Shown: piece after piece, positions 7,609 through 19,200 of the stretch
Numbering within the stretch: position 1 is the stretch's first letter
Layout: the number at the start of each line of letters is the position of its first letter
From: Chamaea fasciata
Lineage: Eukaryota > Chordata > Aves > Passeriformes > Sylviidae
DNA: 64,000 nucleotides
Direction: 5' to 3'
Assembly: GCA_029207755.1 (NCBI GenBank)
Contig: JARCOQ010000009.1
Location: forward strand, 35,610,914 to 35,674,913
Position numbers and translations under genes: made by a program
Notes under the pieces: model-generated
The model's database searches: none
Told to the model about the DNA's origin: nothing
Seen by the model: the letters and a program-made list of their open reading frames with translations, nothing else

Positions 7609-10600
7609 TTCCAAGCACAAGTGGGACCAGGTGTCATCACTCCATGTCACCATTTTTGGTGTCTCCAGCTGTAGGGGCTTGGGGAAGGCCCATATGGGGC
7701 TGCTGCAGTGTGAGCTCCAGCACCCCAATGACACTGAGTCAGATGCAGGGACAAAGGGACATCAAACCCCTTCCTTTCCATGGAGCTGTCCCAGAGAGAA
7801 GTAGGGATGCTGTGGGACCCTGGTAGGCCCAGAAATGACACCAGCTTCCCCAGCAGCATGACACAGAGGATGTCCAGCTATGCAACCACAAGGTCCACAT
7901 CCCTCCCACTAGTCCTAGACCCAGAGGAGAGTGTTTGGCTGTCAGGGTGGCAAAGCGCAGCCATGGGGCAGCCAGGGAGGGAGGAGACAAGGGGGCTTCT
8001 GTCTCTGCAATCCTGTGAGGTGATCACTTGTCCCCATGGTCTCCCCTGAGATGACTGCTGGTCACTTCGTGCTGAGAAGCTGAGAGGCTGTTCACAGCCT
8101 TCTGTCCTGTGAAGATGCATGTGACAAAACTCAACATGCAGTCCCCTCTAGGTCAAGATAGGTCCAGTGTACGCAATCCACTTATGTCTACTCATATTTC
8201 ATTTCTCCTTACTAGTGGAAATAATAACTAGATACAGAATTGTTAAATCCCACAAACTCCACAGGAACAAAGACAAACTCAAAGTGGAGGGGTACTCCCC
8301 CCTTTCAAGATGGCATCCACCATGGGCACCCATGTTTAGGGAGACAAAGGAAAAATAGAGTCAGCTTTCCTCCCTACTTATCCCTCCATCAGCAAAGGCA
8401 GCTGGCACATTCCAGCAGGTGATACTCAGCAAACAGCTCGAACTCATAGAGAAATTTTACCTTCGTTGTGGCAGAGAACAGCAAGGCAAGGCAAGGCAAG
8501 GCAAGGCAAAACAGCTGGGCTGGGGTGACTTGGTGCCTTCTTGCCTCAGCTGGGCACTGCTGCCACGCTATGGCAAGTCAGACTGGAGCAAGGCCACTCT
8601 TCTTTGTGGCACAATGCTGCTGACAGGCACTCCTGGAACTTGCATTGCGGCAGTCCAAGATGCAAAAGAGGAACAAAAGGGAGGGGGAAAAAGAAAAACC
8701 GACAGAAAAACCCAAGGCAAGGATTCTGCCTTGAGCAAAGACCACAAGGCAAGAGGGGTCTGCCTGAGAGACCCCTGACTTTGAAAAGGAACCCCAGCAA
8801 CCCCTGTCCCCTGAGTGTCACCTTCCAGCCATGGTGCTGGATCTTAAAGAGACAGTAAAAATTTTGGGCACAGATAGAAATGGACTACAATAACATCTTG
8901 GGTTAGCCAGGACACATGCTCATTTGAAGTAGACCAATTTGGCTTCCTTCCTGCCCTTTCCCAGGCTCAGCTTCCCCTCAGACTTCTCTCCTCCTGCTCA
9001 TTACAGCTGCAAGTCACACTTGATGCCACTAGCCAAGCACAGGGTACAAGCTCTGTGCACAGTGCTTCTTGCTTTGCCTGTGCTCCCACCTGGCTTCTCT
9101 GCAGATTTCAGACCCTTCAGGGGTGGGAGGGGCTGGCCCTGGCTGGCAGGTGACCCCCCATCCTGCTGCCCACTCCCGCTCTGTCAGGAGGACAAGGGAG
9201 AAAGGCAAATGTGAGAAAACACTCATGGGTCAAGATACAGATGGTTTAATAAGGGAAAGAAACTCCCTCAGGAAACACTTCATCACATCACACTGTGATG
9301 TGCAGTGTGGCAGAAAATTCTGGAGGCCATTGGGCCCAAGCTCTTGCCCCAGCAGAATCACCTACAGCCAGCTTCCCAGTTCAGGGGGTGGTTCAAGAAT
9401 GATAGATCATTTTAAAAGGATAAGCATGGTGGAAAAAAGTTGCCTGAGTGTGGCATTGGCATGTCTAAAATCTTCAGTTCCAATCTCATCCCATTACATG
9501 TTGAATGCATAAATAATTGCCCAAGTTGTAGTGCAGTGGCAATGTCTAATGCACAATATTTATCCATCATTTTGACCTTTTTAATGCTGTGAAGCATAGT
9601 ACTGGAATCCATCTGATACTAGAAACTGCTGCTTCTTCTTGAAGAGAAAGAATATCTTCTGCATGGGTAAGTCTGATTAAAGTAACAGAGAGTTCCAACC
9701 TGATGCTTGTTTTATTAGAATACCACATAACGTGAAATTCACAATTTAAGACACTTAAGGATTAAAATCTTCAAGTTTCTTGCTCGATTCCAAAACCTCT
9801 AAGGTGTGAAGAAAACCCCAACATTGTTCTAACCCAACATCTTCAGAATGTTATTTTGAAAATGTTAGCAAAGTTGAATTTAATTTAAAGCATTTAATAG
9901 CTGAGGCAAACAATGTGAAAAGCTGAATTACAGAAGAAACAGTGCAACCCAATAATCATACTACAAATTTACCTTTCCACAACAATTAGTACTTTCAGGT
10001 CTTCTTTTTCCACCAAAAAGATGTTGTAGTGGCAAAAAGATGATGCTGGGGAAACAATAACAACAAGAAGAGTACATTAGACTTAAAATACTTTTCTGAA
10101 AATCGGGAAAAAGCTAATTTCTGTCCAAAAGAAAGACAATGCCAGTACAAACAATACAGAGGGAAACTGAAAAAATAGAGGAAAAAATTAATACATTGTG
10201 CACTAATGGTCTGGACTCAGTCATTAAAGGAATGACACATATTACAATTAACAAGGAGTTTTATTTTTTAGAAAACTAACAAAGAACAGCAGCTGCCAAT
10301 ATCCAGCTGGTGCTGTGCAGTGATGAACAACACTCACAGGATCCAGCCTCATCAGCATGGAGAACTCCTTTGGGCAGCCAGCAGGTGTCTGCACAGTGAC
10401 ACTTATTTCCATTTAGAATGGTGCCTTTTGGAGTCAGAGTTACAAAATCCAGATTTGCTCAGTGGCCAAATAAAGGTCACATGCACCTTAATGGGACCAA
10501 AGGTCCATCTGGGAAAACCCATTCAGCTGGTACCGCTAAACTGAGAAAAGCCACTATGTATAAGGGCTGTGATGCGGGTTCAGTGACCCTCTCTCATCGG

Positions 10601-10864
10601 GAGTTTTTCCCAGAGATAGCTCAGACAAGGAAAATTTAGTGGGAATGCTGCCCCTTAGCATGTGATAAAATTACATCCCTTTTTTTTTCCATTGGGAGAC
10701 TTTGGTTTAACAACAGAAAAGATGTCTCCATCCTTCAAAATGATGAAGAACAACATGGCACTGTCAGAATCAGCCTTTCATAAAGGCTTGGACAGAGCCA
10801 GGACTGCCTCTGCACATCAGTGAAGGATTAGTACCTTCTTGAGAACTGTGAAAGACAGTTTTTC
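7609..10864. other. Unassigned DNA between ERVL-1 and the tandem arrays
   Basis: No supported gene. A short (GGCAA)n run sits at 8481-8509. GC content falls from left to right, with AT-rich sequence from about 9700. Small reading frames on both strands carry no recognisable motifs. Confidence 0.45.
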
Positions 10865-13556
10865 TGCCTTGGTTTGTGCCAACATCCCTCTGCCTGGCAC
10901 TGGCCTTATGATAGCTAGAATTCCGAATGGATCAGGATTTCTCCCAGATGCAAGCAGCCACAAGTTGGCACCTTAGATGCCCTTGAAGTGCTAAACTCCT
11001 CCTACAAACTGACATCAGGAACCTGCGGGGCTGAGTTTAGTTTCCCATGGAACAGGCCATTGTTCGTGCCCACATTCCTGTGCCTGGCACTGGGCTTCTG
11101 CCAGGCAGAATTCCAAATGGACCAGGATTTTTCCCAGATGCAAGCTGCCACAAGTGTGTATCTTGAATGCTCTCGGAGTGCCAAAGGACTTTAAAAAACT
11201 TACATGAGGAACCTGGGGGGTTGAGTTTAGTTTCCCATGGAAACAGGCCATTGTTCATGCCCACATCCCTGTGCCTGGCAGTGGGCTTCTGCCAGCTAGA
11301 ATTCTGATTGCATTTAGATTTCTCTCAGATGCAAGCTGCCACAAGTGTGTACATTTGATGCTCTTGGAGTGCCAAACACCTCCTACAAACTGACATCAGA
11401 AACCTGGGGACCTGAGTTTAGTTTCCCATGGAAACAGGCCATGGTTCGTGCCCACATCTGTATGCCTGTCACTGGGCTTCTGCCAGCTAGAATTCCAAAC
11501 CGATCCAGATTTCTCTCAGATGCAAGCTGCCACAAGTGTTTACCTTAGATGCTCTTGGAGTGCCAAATGCCTCCTACAAACTGACATCAGGAACCTGGGG
11601 TGCTGTGTGGGAATACACAAGACAGAGTGTAAGAAAGACTTAATTAGCATAGCTAGTCTGATGACTAGGATGCCATGGCAAGCACTAACAGAACTTTGAG
11701 ATTATGAGAAGATGGGATTAAACCTGCTTAAGGGAAGAGATTCAATCAACCCCCTACGATAAAGATGTTATAATATCCATAAGTTGCTTGTATGATCTTT
11801 TAACCTAATTATTGTAGTAGAAATTATTAAACTTACTGAAATGGTACATAAGCTCTTGGATAACCTGAGTAAAATCAAATTCTGATCACCAAAATCAGTC
11901 TTCCTGTCTCTCCATCCATCACCAATAGGGCTGAGTTTCATTTCCGATGGAAACAGGCCATCGTTCGTGCCCACATCCCTGTGCCTGGCACTGGGCTTCT
12001 GCCAGCTAGAATTCCAAATGGATCTGGATTTTTCCCAGGTGCAAGCTGCCATAAGTGTGTACTTTAGATGCCTTTGGAGTGCCAAACGACTCCTACAAAC
12101 TGACATTAGAAACCTGGGGGGCTGAGTTTAGTTCCCCATGGAAACAGGCCATCATTTTTTCCAAGTCCCTTCGTTTGGCACTGGGTTTCTGCCAGCTAGA
12201 ATTCTGAATGGATCCAGATTTCTCCCAGGTACAACGTGCCACATGTTCGCACCTTAGGTGCTCTTGGATTGCCAAAGGCCTCCTACAAACTGACCTCAGA
12301 AACCTGGGGAACTGAGTTTAGTGTCCCATGGAAATAGGCCATCATTTGTGCAAAGTCCCTGTGCCACGCACTGGGCTTCTGCCAGATAGAATTTTGAACC
12401 AATTCGGATTTGTCCCAGGCACAAGGTTCCACAAGTTGGCACCTTAGATGCCCATGGAGTGCCAAATGACTTTTAAAAACTGACATGAGGAACCTGGGGG
12501 CCTGAGTTTACTTTCCCATGGAAACAGGCCAATGTTTGTGCCCATATCCCTGTGCCCAGAACTGGGCTTCTGCCAGCTTGAATTCTGAAACATTCAAGAT
12601 ATCTCCCACCCAAGCTGCCACAAGTGTGCAGCAGAGATGCTCTTGGAGTTCCAAATGCCTCCTACAAACTGATATCAGAAACCTGGGGGGCTGAGTTTAG
12701 TTTCCCATGGAAACAGCCAATGTTCGTGCCCAAGTCCCTGTGCCAGCATTGGGCTTCTGCCAGCTAGAATTCTGAATGGATCCGGATTTCTCCCAGACGC
12801 ATGCTGCCACAAGTTTGAAGCCCGGCTGCTCTTGGATTGCCAAATGCCTTCTACAAGCTGACATGAGGAACCTGGGGGGCTGAATTTAGTTTCCCATGGA
12901 AATAGGCAGTGTTCTTGGCCAAGACCCTGTGCCCGAAACTGGACTTCTGCCAGCTAGAATTCTGAACGTATCAGGTTTTCTCCCATGTGCAAGCTTCCAC
13001 ATGTTGGCACCTCAGATGCCTTTGGAGTGCCAAATGCCTCTTACAAATTGATATCAGGAACTTGGGGGGCTGAGTTTAATTTCCCATGGAAACAGGCCAT
13101 TATTTTTGCCTACATCCCAGTGCCAGGCACTGGGCTTCTGCCAAGTAGAATTCCGAATGGATCAGGATTTCTTTCAGGTACAAGCAGCCAGAAGTTGGCA
13201 CCTCAGATGCCTTTGGAGTGCCAAATGCCTCTTACAAGGTCACATCAGGAGCCAGGGGAACTGAGTCTAGTTTCCAATGGAAACAGACCTTAGTTCGTGC
13301 CCAAGACACTGTGCCCAGAACTTTACTTCTGCCAGCTAGAATTCCGAACGGATCAGTATTTCTCCTAGATGCAAGATTCCAAAAGTTGCAGGTCTGGCTG
13401 CTCTTGGAGTGTGAAACGCCTCCTACAAACTGACATCAGGAACCTGGGGGGCTGAGTTTATTTTCCCATGGAAACCGACCTTCGTTGGTGCTCCAGGTCC
13501 TGTCCCGACACTGGCCTTCTGCTAGCTAGAATTCCAAACTGAGCAGGATTTCTCCC
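10865..13556. repeat. Tandem array of about 190-bp units, about 12 copies
   Basis: The landmark GAATTC(C/T)(G/A)AA recurs about every 190 bases: near 10919, 11109, 11299, 11489, 12009, 12199, 12389, 12579, 12767, 12957, 13149, 13339 and 13530. Each unit also contains CTGACATCAGGAACCTGGGG, a TTTCCCATGGAAACAGGCC block and GCACTGGGCTTCTGCCAG. Units differ by roughly 10-20 percent. The period is not a multiple of three and the short frames within it differ between units, so it is not coding. It is satellite-like and interrupted once (11606-11927). Confidence 0.9.
11606..11927. mobile_element. Insertion inside the 190-bp array, LTR-like
   Basis: About 322 bp of AT-rich sequence breaks one repeat unit. 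It begins TGTGGGAATACAC and ends CACCAATA. The flanks GTGCTG (11600-11605) and GGGCTG (11928-11933) are a possible 6-bp target duplication with one mismatch; GGGCTG is also the normal repeat sequence there. It resembles a short solo LTR, but it does not end in CA and I cannot name a family. Confidence 0.5.
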
Positions 13557-13566
13557 ACATGCTATC

Positions 13567-14835
13567 ACCCACGAGAGAGTGGGAAGCTAGTTTGGCCACC
13601 GCTGTGGTGTCACAGAGAGAGTGGAAAGCATGTGTGATTACTGCTGTGGTGTCACAGAGATGGAAACACTTGGTCTGCCACCTCTGTGGTGTCACAGAGA
13701 GTGGAATGCTGCTTCTGACACCACTGCGGCCACACAGATGGGGAAACACTGGTTCTGCCACCACTGTGGTGTCACAGATAAGGAAAGACTGGTGCTGCAA
13801 TTTCTCTAGTGTCACAGAGAGTGGAAAGCTTGTTCTGCCACCACTGTGGTCTCACAGAGAGTGGAAAGATTGTTTTGCGACCCCTGTAGTGTCACAGAAC
13901 AGGGTATACTACTGCTGCCACTGCCATAGTTTCAGACAGTGTGGGACGCTGGTTCTGCCACCTCTGTAATTCCACAGAGAGAGGAATGCAAGTTCTGCCA
14001 CCGCTGTGGTGTCACAGAGAGTGGAAAGCTGCTTCTGCCACCACTGTGGTTTCACAGAAAGTGGGGAACCTGGTTCTGCCACTGCTGTGGTGTAACAAGG
14101 AAGGGAAAGCATGTGCTGCCACCGCTGTGGTATCACAGAGAGTAGAACCCTCATGTGGCTGCTGCTCTTGTGTCACCAAGAGTGGAAAACTGGTTCTGAA
14201 ACCACTGTGGTGTCACTGAGAGTGGAAAGCTGGTTCTGCCACCACTGTGGTTTCAAAGAGATTGGAAAGCTGGTTCTGCAACCAATGTGGTGTCACAGAG
14301 AGTATAAAGCTGGTTCTGCCACTGCTGTGGTGTAAGAGAGAGAGTATAAAGCTAGTTGTACCACCACTGTGGTGTCACAGAGAGTGGAAAGCTGGTTCTG
14401 AGATCACTGTGGTGACACAGAGAGGGAAACACTGGTTCTGTAACCACTGTGGTTCAAAGAGAGGAAAACACTGGTGCTGCCACCTCTGGTGTGTCACTGA
14501 GAGTGGAAAGCTGGTTCTGCCACCACTGTGGTGTCAGAGAGAAGGAAACATTGGTGCTGCGACTGCTGTTGTGTAACGGAGAGTGGAAAGCTGGTTCTCC
14601 CAGCACTCAAGCATCACAAAGGGAGAAACACGGGTGCTGCCACCACTGTGGTGTCACAGATAGCAGAAAGCTGGTGCTGCCACAACTGTGGTGTCACAGA
14701 GCGTGGAAAGCTGTTTCTGCTACCAGTGAAATGTCACAGAGAGGGGCAAACTAGTGCTTCCACCGCTGTGGTTTAAGAGGGAAGGAAAACATGTGCTATC
14801 ACCGCTGTGCTGTGATCAAAGAGGAGAAAGCTGGT
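13567..14835. repeat. Minisatellite of about 42-bp units, about 30 copies
   Basis: The core GTGTCACAGAGAGTGGAAAG followed by CTGGTTCTGCCACCACTGTG repeats about every 42 bases (range about 39-45). Because 42 is divisible by three, several frames stay open over 60-136 codons and give a repeating 14-residue pattern containing CHHCG. Units vary and indels break the frame repeatedly, so I read the frames as by-products of the repeat. The array starts directly after the 190-bp array. Confidence 0.9.
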
Positions 14836-14855
14836 GCGGCCAGCACTGTGCCTAA

Positions 14856-15133
14856 AGCTACAGAAACAGCGTCCGAGACCGCAAGCTCTGCCTAATGCGA
14901 TTTCTCATTACCTGGGCTAGGAGACACACGAGCGATGCTGTGGTAGCTTCTCTGCTTGTGGAGAGCCCAGAAAGCACACAGGGCTGCTGCTTCAAGCAAA
15001 GCTACAGAAACAGCTTCCGAGAGCACTAGAGGTGCCTAAAGCGACTTCTTGCTTCCCGGGCTAGGAGACGCACTTGCAATGCTGTGGTAGCTTCTCTGCT
15101 TGTGGAGGGCCCAGAAACCACCCAGGGCTCCTG
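14856..15133. repeat. Two tandem copies of a 143-bp unit
   Basis: Copies start at about 14857 and 15000 with AGCTACAGAAACAGC. Both contain GGGCTAGGAGAC and GCTGTGGTAGCTTCTCTGCTTG. Identity is about 85-90 percent by eye. It adjoins the 42-bp minisatellite and marks the right edge of the satellite block. Confidence 0.85.
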
Positions 15134-16158
15134 TAAAGATACTTAGGAAGGAAGTAAAGGGGTAGTATGAAAGTTAAAGAGTCTAGTTATCACATACGAA
15201 GACTTTTAAGAGAGACATTCAGAAAGAACCCTTAATGTAAACATCAGCAACGGTTTTTTCCAGAATTAGAAAGACATATTCAGATCTTTAATTTCTACCT
15301 CTACCACTTGAAAAGTACTAAAACAAAACCCAAAACCTCCTCCTTTTCCTCATTGCAACATCTCACTTAAAAATTTCGTTTAGCTGTCTCAAATATGGAA
15401 TTAAAACTGCCCATTTCTTACAATGTATTATGACTTTTTGACAAAAAATGCTAATTACAAAATGACCCCATTCAGCTACCATTTCTCCTGTTACTTAGCA
15501 CTTTGTCAACAAAAGTTTTGATGGAGGTTTTTTCATGGAGAGTATGAAGACTGTTTTTAAGAGCTTTTATTTCCTCCTGATTTCTCTGATTAAAAATACA
15601 TATAGCTTACAGCAATAAGCTTACACGATAAGTCCACACAAAACATAAAAGATTTTTTTCACTAAATCTTGACAAATTTTAGATATTTTCTTGCAGATCC
15701 TAAGCAAAATAGGAGATAACACTCTAAATTGTTCCAGGAAAACAGCAATCGTCATATGACACCTACTGTACTCATCTTATGGGTTTTTTTCCTACAACGA
15801 TCCCCTCATATAAGGATGCTGACATCAGAAGGGATGCTTGTTTACACTGGAACAGCAGTCTGAGACAGATACACTAAAAACACAGTAATTCTGTTTTGGA
15901 ATGGGAAAATTAGTCAAAAAAAGGAAGGAAGTATTTCTGCTCAACAACAGCATCATGATGCAACAGAGCTCAGTATTGCTGGTGTCATCCTTTTCAGGTG
16001 AGACATTCACTTGAGATCATCCTGTTTTAGGGGAAGGAAAAGAAAGGAGAAAACTAAAATACCTCAACAATGCTAAGCTGTATTCTTCAGACAGAATTAC
16101 ATCTGCTGTTAGGAGACCTTTCAAAAAACTTTAATCATGCCAAGGTATGTTTTCATTA

Positions 16159-16208
16159 ACACACACACACACACACAGACAGACAGACACACACACACAC
16201 ACACACAG
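16159..16208. repeat. (CA)n with central (GACA)n microsatellite
   Basis: Alternating CA dinucleotides with a central GACAGACAGACA stretch. A simple tandem repeat. Confidence 0.95.
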
Positions 16209-19200
16209 AGCAAGCCGAAAGTTTCTTTTAATTGTCCCTTGAAACTCAAGTTTTCAGTCACAATATAATTTACTGTGTAGATTATGTTAAAATATTTTCA
16301 GAAAATGAACATGTAAAAGTTACCAGACTAGTTCATGGATTACAAACCAGCAGCATATTATTATTTTTATTTGCAAAGAAACAAGTCGCTTGCAGAGCTA
16401 CTATTTATACATGCTTATAAGTGCTTCTTTCAAATTCAAAGCATATTTATGAGCCAAATTTTAGAACACAACTGCTATGTTAGGTGCACAACACTTTCCT
16501 ATTGGGCCAGGGAGAGATTGATCCTTTTTGATGTCAATGAACTTCAGCTTAATGAATTGGCATTTGCCAAACATTCAACAAATATATTCGGGAGTGGAAG
16601 AAAGCAATAAACCTTAAAATTCAGAGAAAAACCAAGTTGCAAAAAGAGGCACAATTGTATTAGAATTTCATGCCTCAGAGACTTGATGTAATAAATATAC
16701 TTCTGGATTACATTCTTGTTGAAATAAATTAAGTATCCCAAACTTTCATGCACATATATGAAAATGATAGGCTTCCCCTCAATGCATTTGTTTTCTTATT
16801 TAGAATCATTTGCCCAAAACACAGGACCTCTCAGTACACATTCATCATAAAATCACACACAAATTCACTTTCCTATTTATCTTCCAGATTATGTCTGTCC
16901 TGATTAATTGTTAGAAACATATTGAAAGAGGTGCAATTACAAAACCTAGAATATTAGATGTATTCATACAGACTTCTACTGCCATTTCCAGAAACACATT
17001 CTTTCAAGAACTTCACTCTCTTTTCCAATTTCTATAATAAAATAGACTGGGACAGACTGGAAAACTAAACTTCACTGTCCTGCTGGCTCACAGTTTATGA
17101 TAAAGTGTTCCTAGGACACTAATTAATTTTCAGCTGAATCTGATTAGTGCAGTTGCTGGACTGCAGAGCCTTGTCTTGTACAAGTTACAACTGAAAGCAC
17201 AAAATACTGGATGGGGGAATAAAATGCCTCCTTTGGTTTTTCCTCCATTCAAAGGTATGGATGTGTCACCCAGAACAATTTGTCACTAGCTCACCTCTAC
17301 TAATGTCTTGATACAGATCTACGACAATTTCTGCAGGCCAATGATACGTGAGCTAATTTATAAATAATGAATCAAATTAAAATACATTCAGGTAATAAAC
17401 GTGCACATTTACATAGAAAACATTTGCTGAAAAACACTAAACACTAGCAACAAAATTGTCCTTTCTCATTTTTTGACAACATCTGGATCAAAGAAAATAC
17501 ACACCGTGACTAAGCTCTTGATTTTGAAGGCTAAAATGGATATGACAGTAAGGGCTAATGACACCTGGCACTTGTTTACTCTTGAAATCTCTTTAACAAG
17601 ATGCAATCTCTGTTGGCTAATTTCTTCACTATTAGAAATTAGCAGAACTCCTGCACTACCACAGTGACTGCAACATGTTCATGGTTTGTGGGGACCTAAA
17701 ATCTCTCCGCTTTTTTTTTTCTTCTCATTATATTAATGGATTTTCCTCCCCAAATCTTCAATATTTTCCCCCTCATTATAAGAAAAAACTCCTTCTGTCC
17801 TAAAATCTGGGGGATGTTTTGAATGGTTAAATTCAAAGGGGGGGTGGAAATTTCACTCCTAGCTATCGCCAAAATTCAGAAAATAGTTTTCTGATTCTCC
17901 TGCACTGCCTGTAACTTCACTGTTATTGATTAGTTGGAATCCTCATGGAAAAGGTTAATTTAACATGGATGCAGAAAGCAGAACTGCATCTTCATTGCCT
18001 AGACTAGAAAAGAACTGAATTTTCCTGGTTATCACAATTAGGTACCACTGACAGAGGCTGCCTTAGACTGGATTTATTATCAAAACAGAAAGAGGGAGAA
18101 TGATAGCAGGAAAATAGGGGAGAAAAATCAGAACTTGCTGAACTCAATGGAAACGGAGAGTGCAGTTAAGATCAGCTCCCTGGCTAGAGGTGCTGAGGGA
18201 CAGATGTCTGTATTTGGCTGATCAGAATGAAAGAAATCAGCATAAGGGGCAAAATGTCTAAAAGTGGAATGGATGTAAGAGCAGAATTCTTTGCATTACA
18301 GGCATCCATTGAAGGGTATGAAGGCACTCTTTCTTTCTGTCATTACTCCACCTTATAATCCCAGCTGATATAAAGCAAAGTGCTATGATTAAAAATGAAT
18401 TAATTTATTCTGAACACTTTTCTTCCTTCATCTTTGTCTTTAACTTTGTTATTAAAAGCTTTAACAGACTTTTTTCACTTGACATTAAGCTTCCATTTTT
18501 TCCCTCCAGAGTTACGGCACTTCCCCATGTGATGCAGAGGTATGTTCAAGTCAGTGCACGTTCTGAGACTGCAAATCACAGAATGCAATGCTCTGAGCAA
18601 TGCTTTCCCTGAGACTTTGCTCTTGCATGTGCACCAGAAAGCTTCCAGGGGCCATTTTTGCCATTGAATACCAAATAAGGTTACTACTATGAAGGGGGGA
18701 AAAAAAGTCAATTATTTTCCAACAGACAACATCAAACGCACAACACAGCATCACATCATGGAATGATGATCACAACTTGTGTGGGACAACTGTCAAAGCA
18801 AAGACTTGACTGAAAAATTCAGTACAGTTCATACTGAATTTCAAACTTCAAGCAATATTTAGTTCTTTAAAAGATACATTAAAAAGGAAAAAATTCAGTA
18901 TCTACAAAGACAAAATTATAGAGTTGTCACTGAAAAATGATTTTCCTTGGGTATTTTTTTCTAACTTTTAGATTTTTATCTTTAAAAAAAATAGATTGAA
19001 ATAAAATTTAAAACACCCTCAAATACCTCTGAAATTCAGTAACTAAATATTTAGATATACTTGTGCCCTTCCATATAAAAAGTTGTTCAAATTCACTTGC
19101 TACTATAATTGAGTTACATCATGCTTCATCAAATGTTGCAGTCGCTTCAATAACTTTTGTTATTTCATTTTAGAAGCATTGAAACAGAATCCCTGTTGTA

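Noticed and set aside
10988..12486. 60-112 codon frames in the 190-bp array as a gene family
   Set aside because: The period is not divisible by three and frames differ between units; satellite DNA explains them.
13559..14776. Overlapping 60-136 codon frames with CHHCG repeats as zinc-binding proteins
   Set aside because: They follow from a 42-bp minisatellite; several frames are open at once and indels break each one.
10865..15133. CRISPR array
   Set aside because: The host is a vertebrate and the repeats are contiguous, without unique spacers of constant length.
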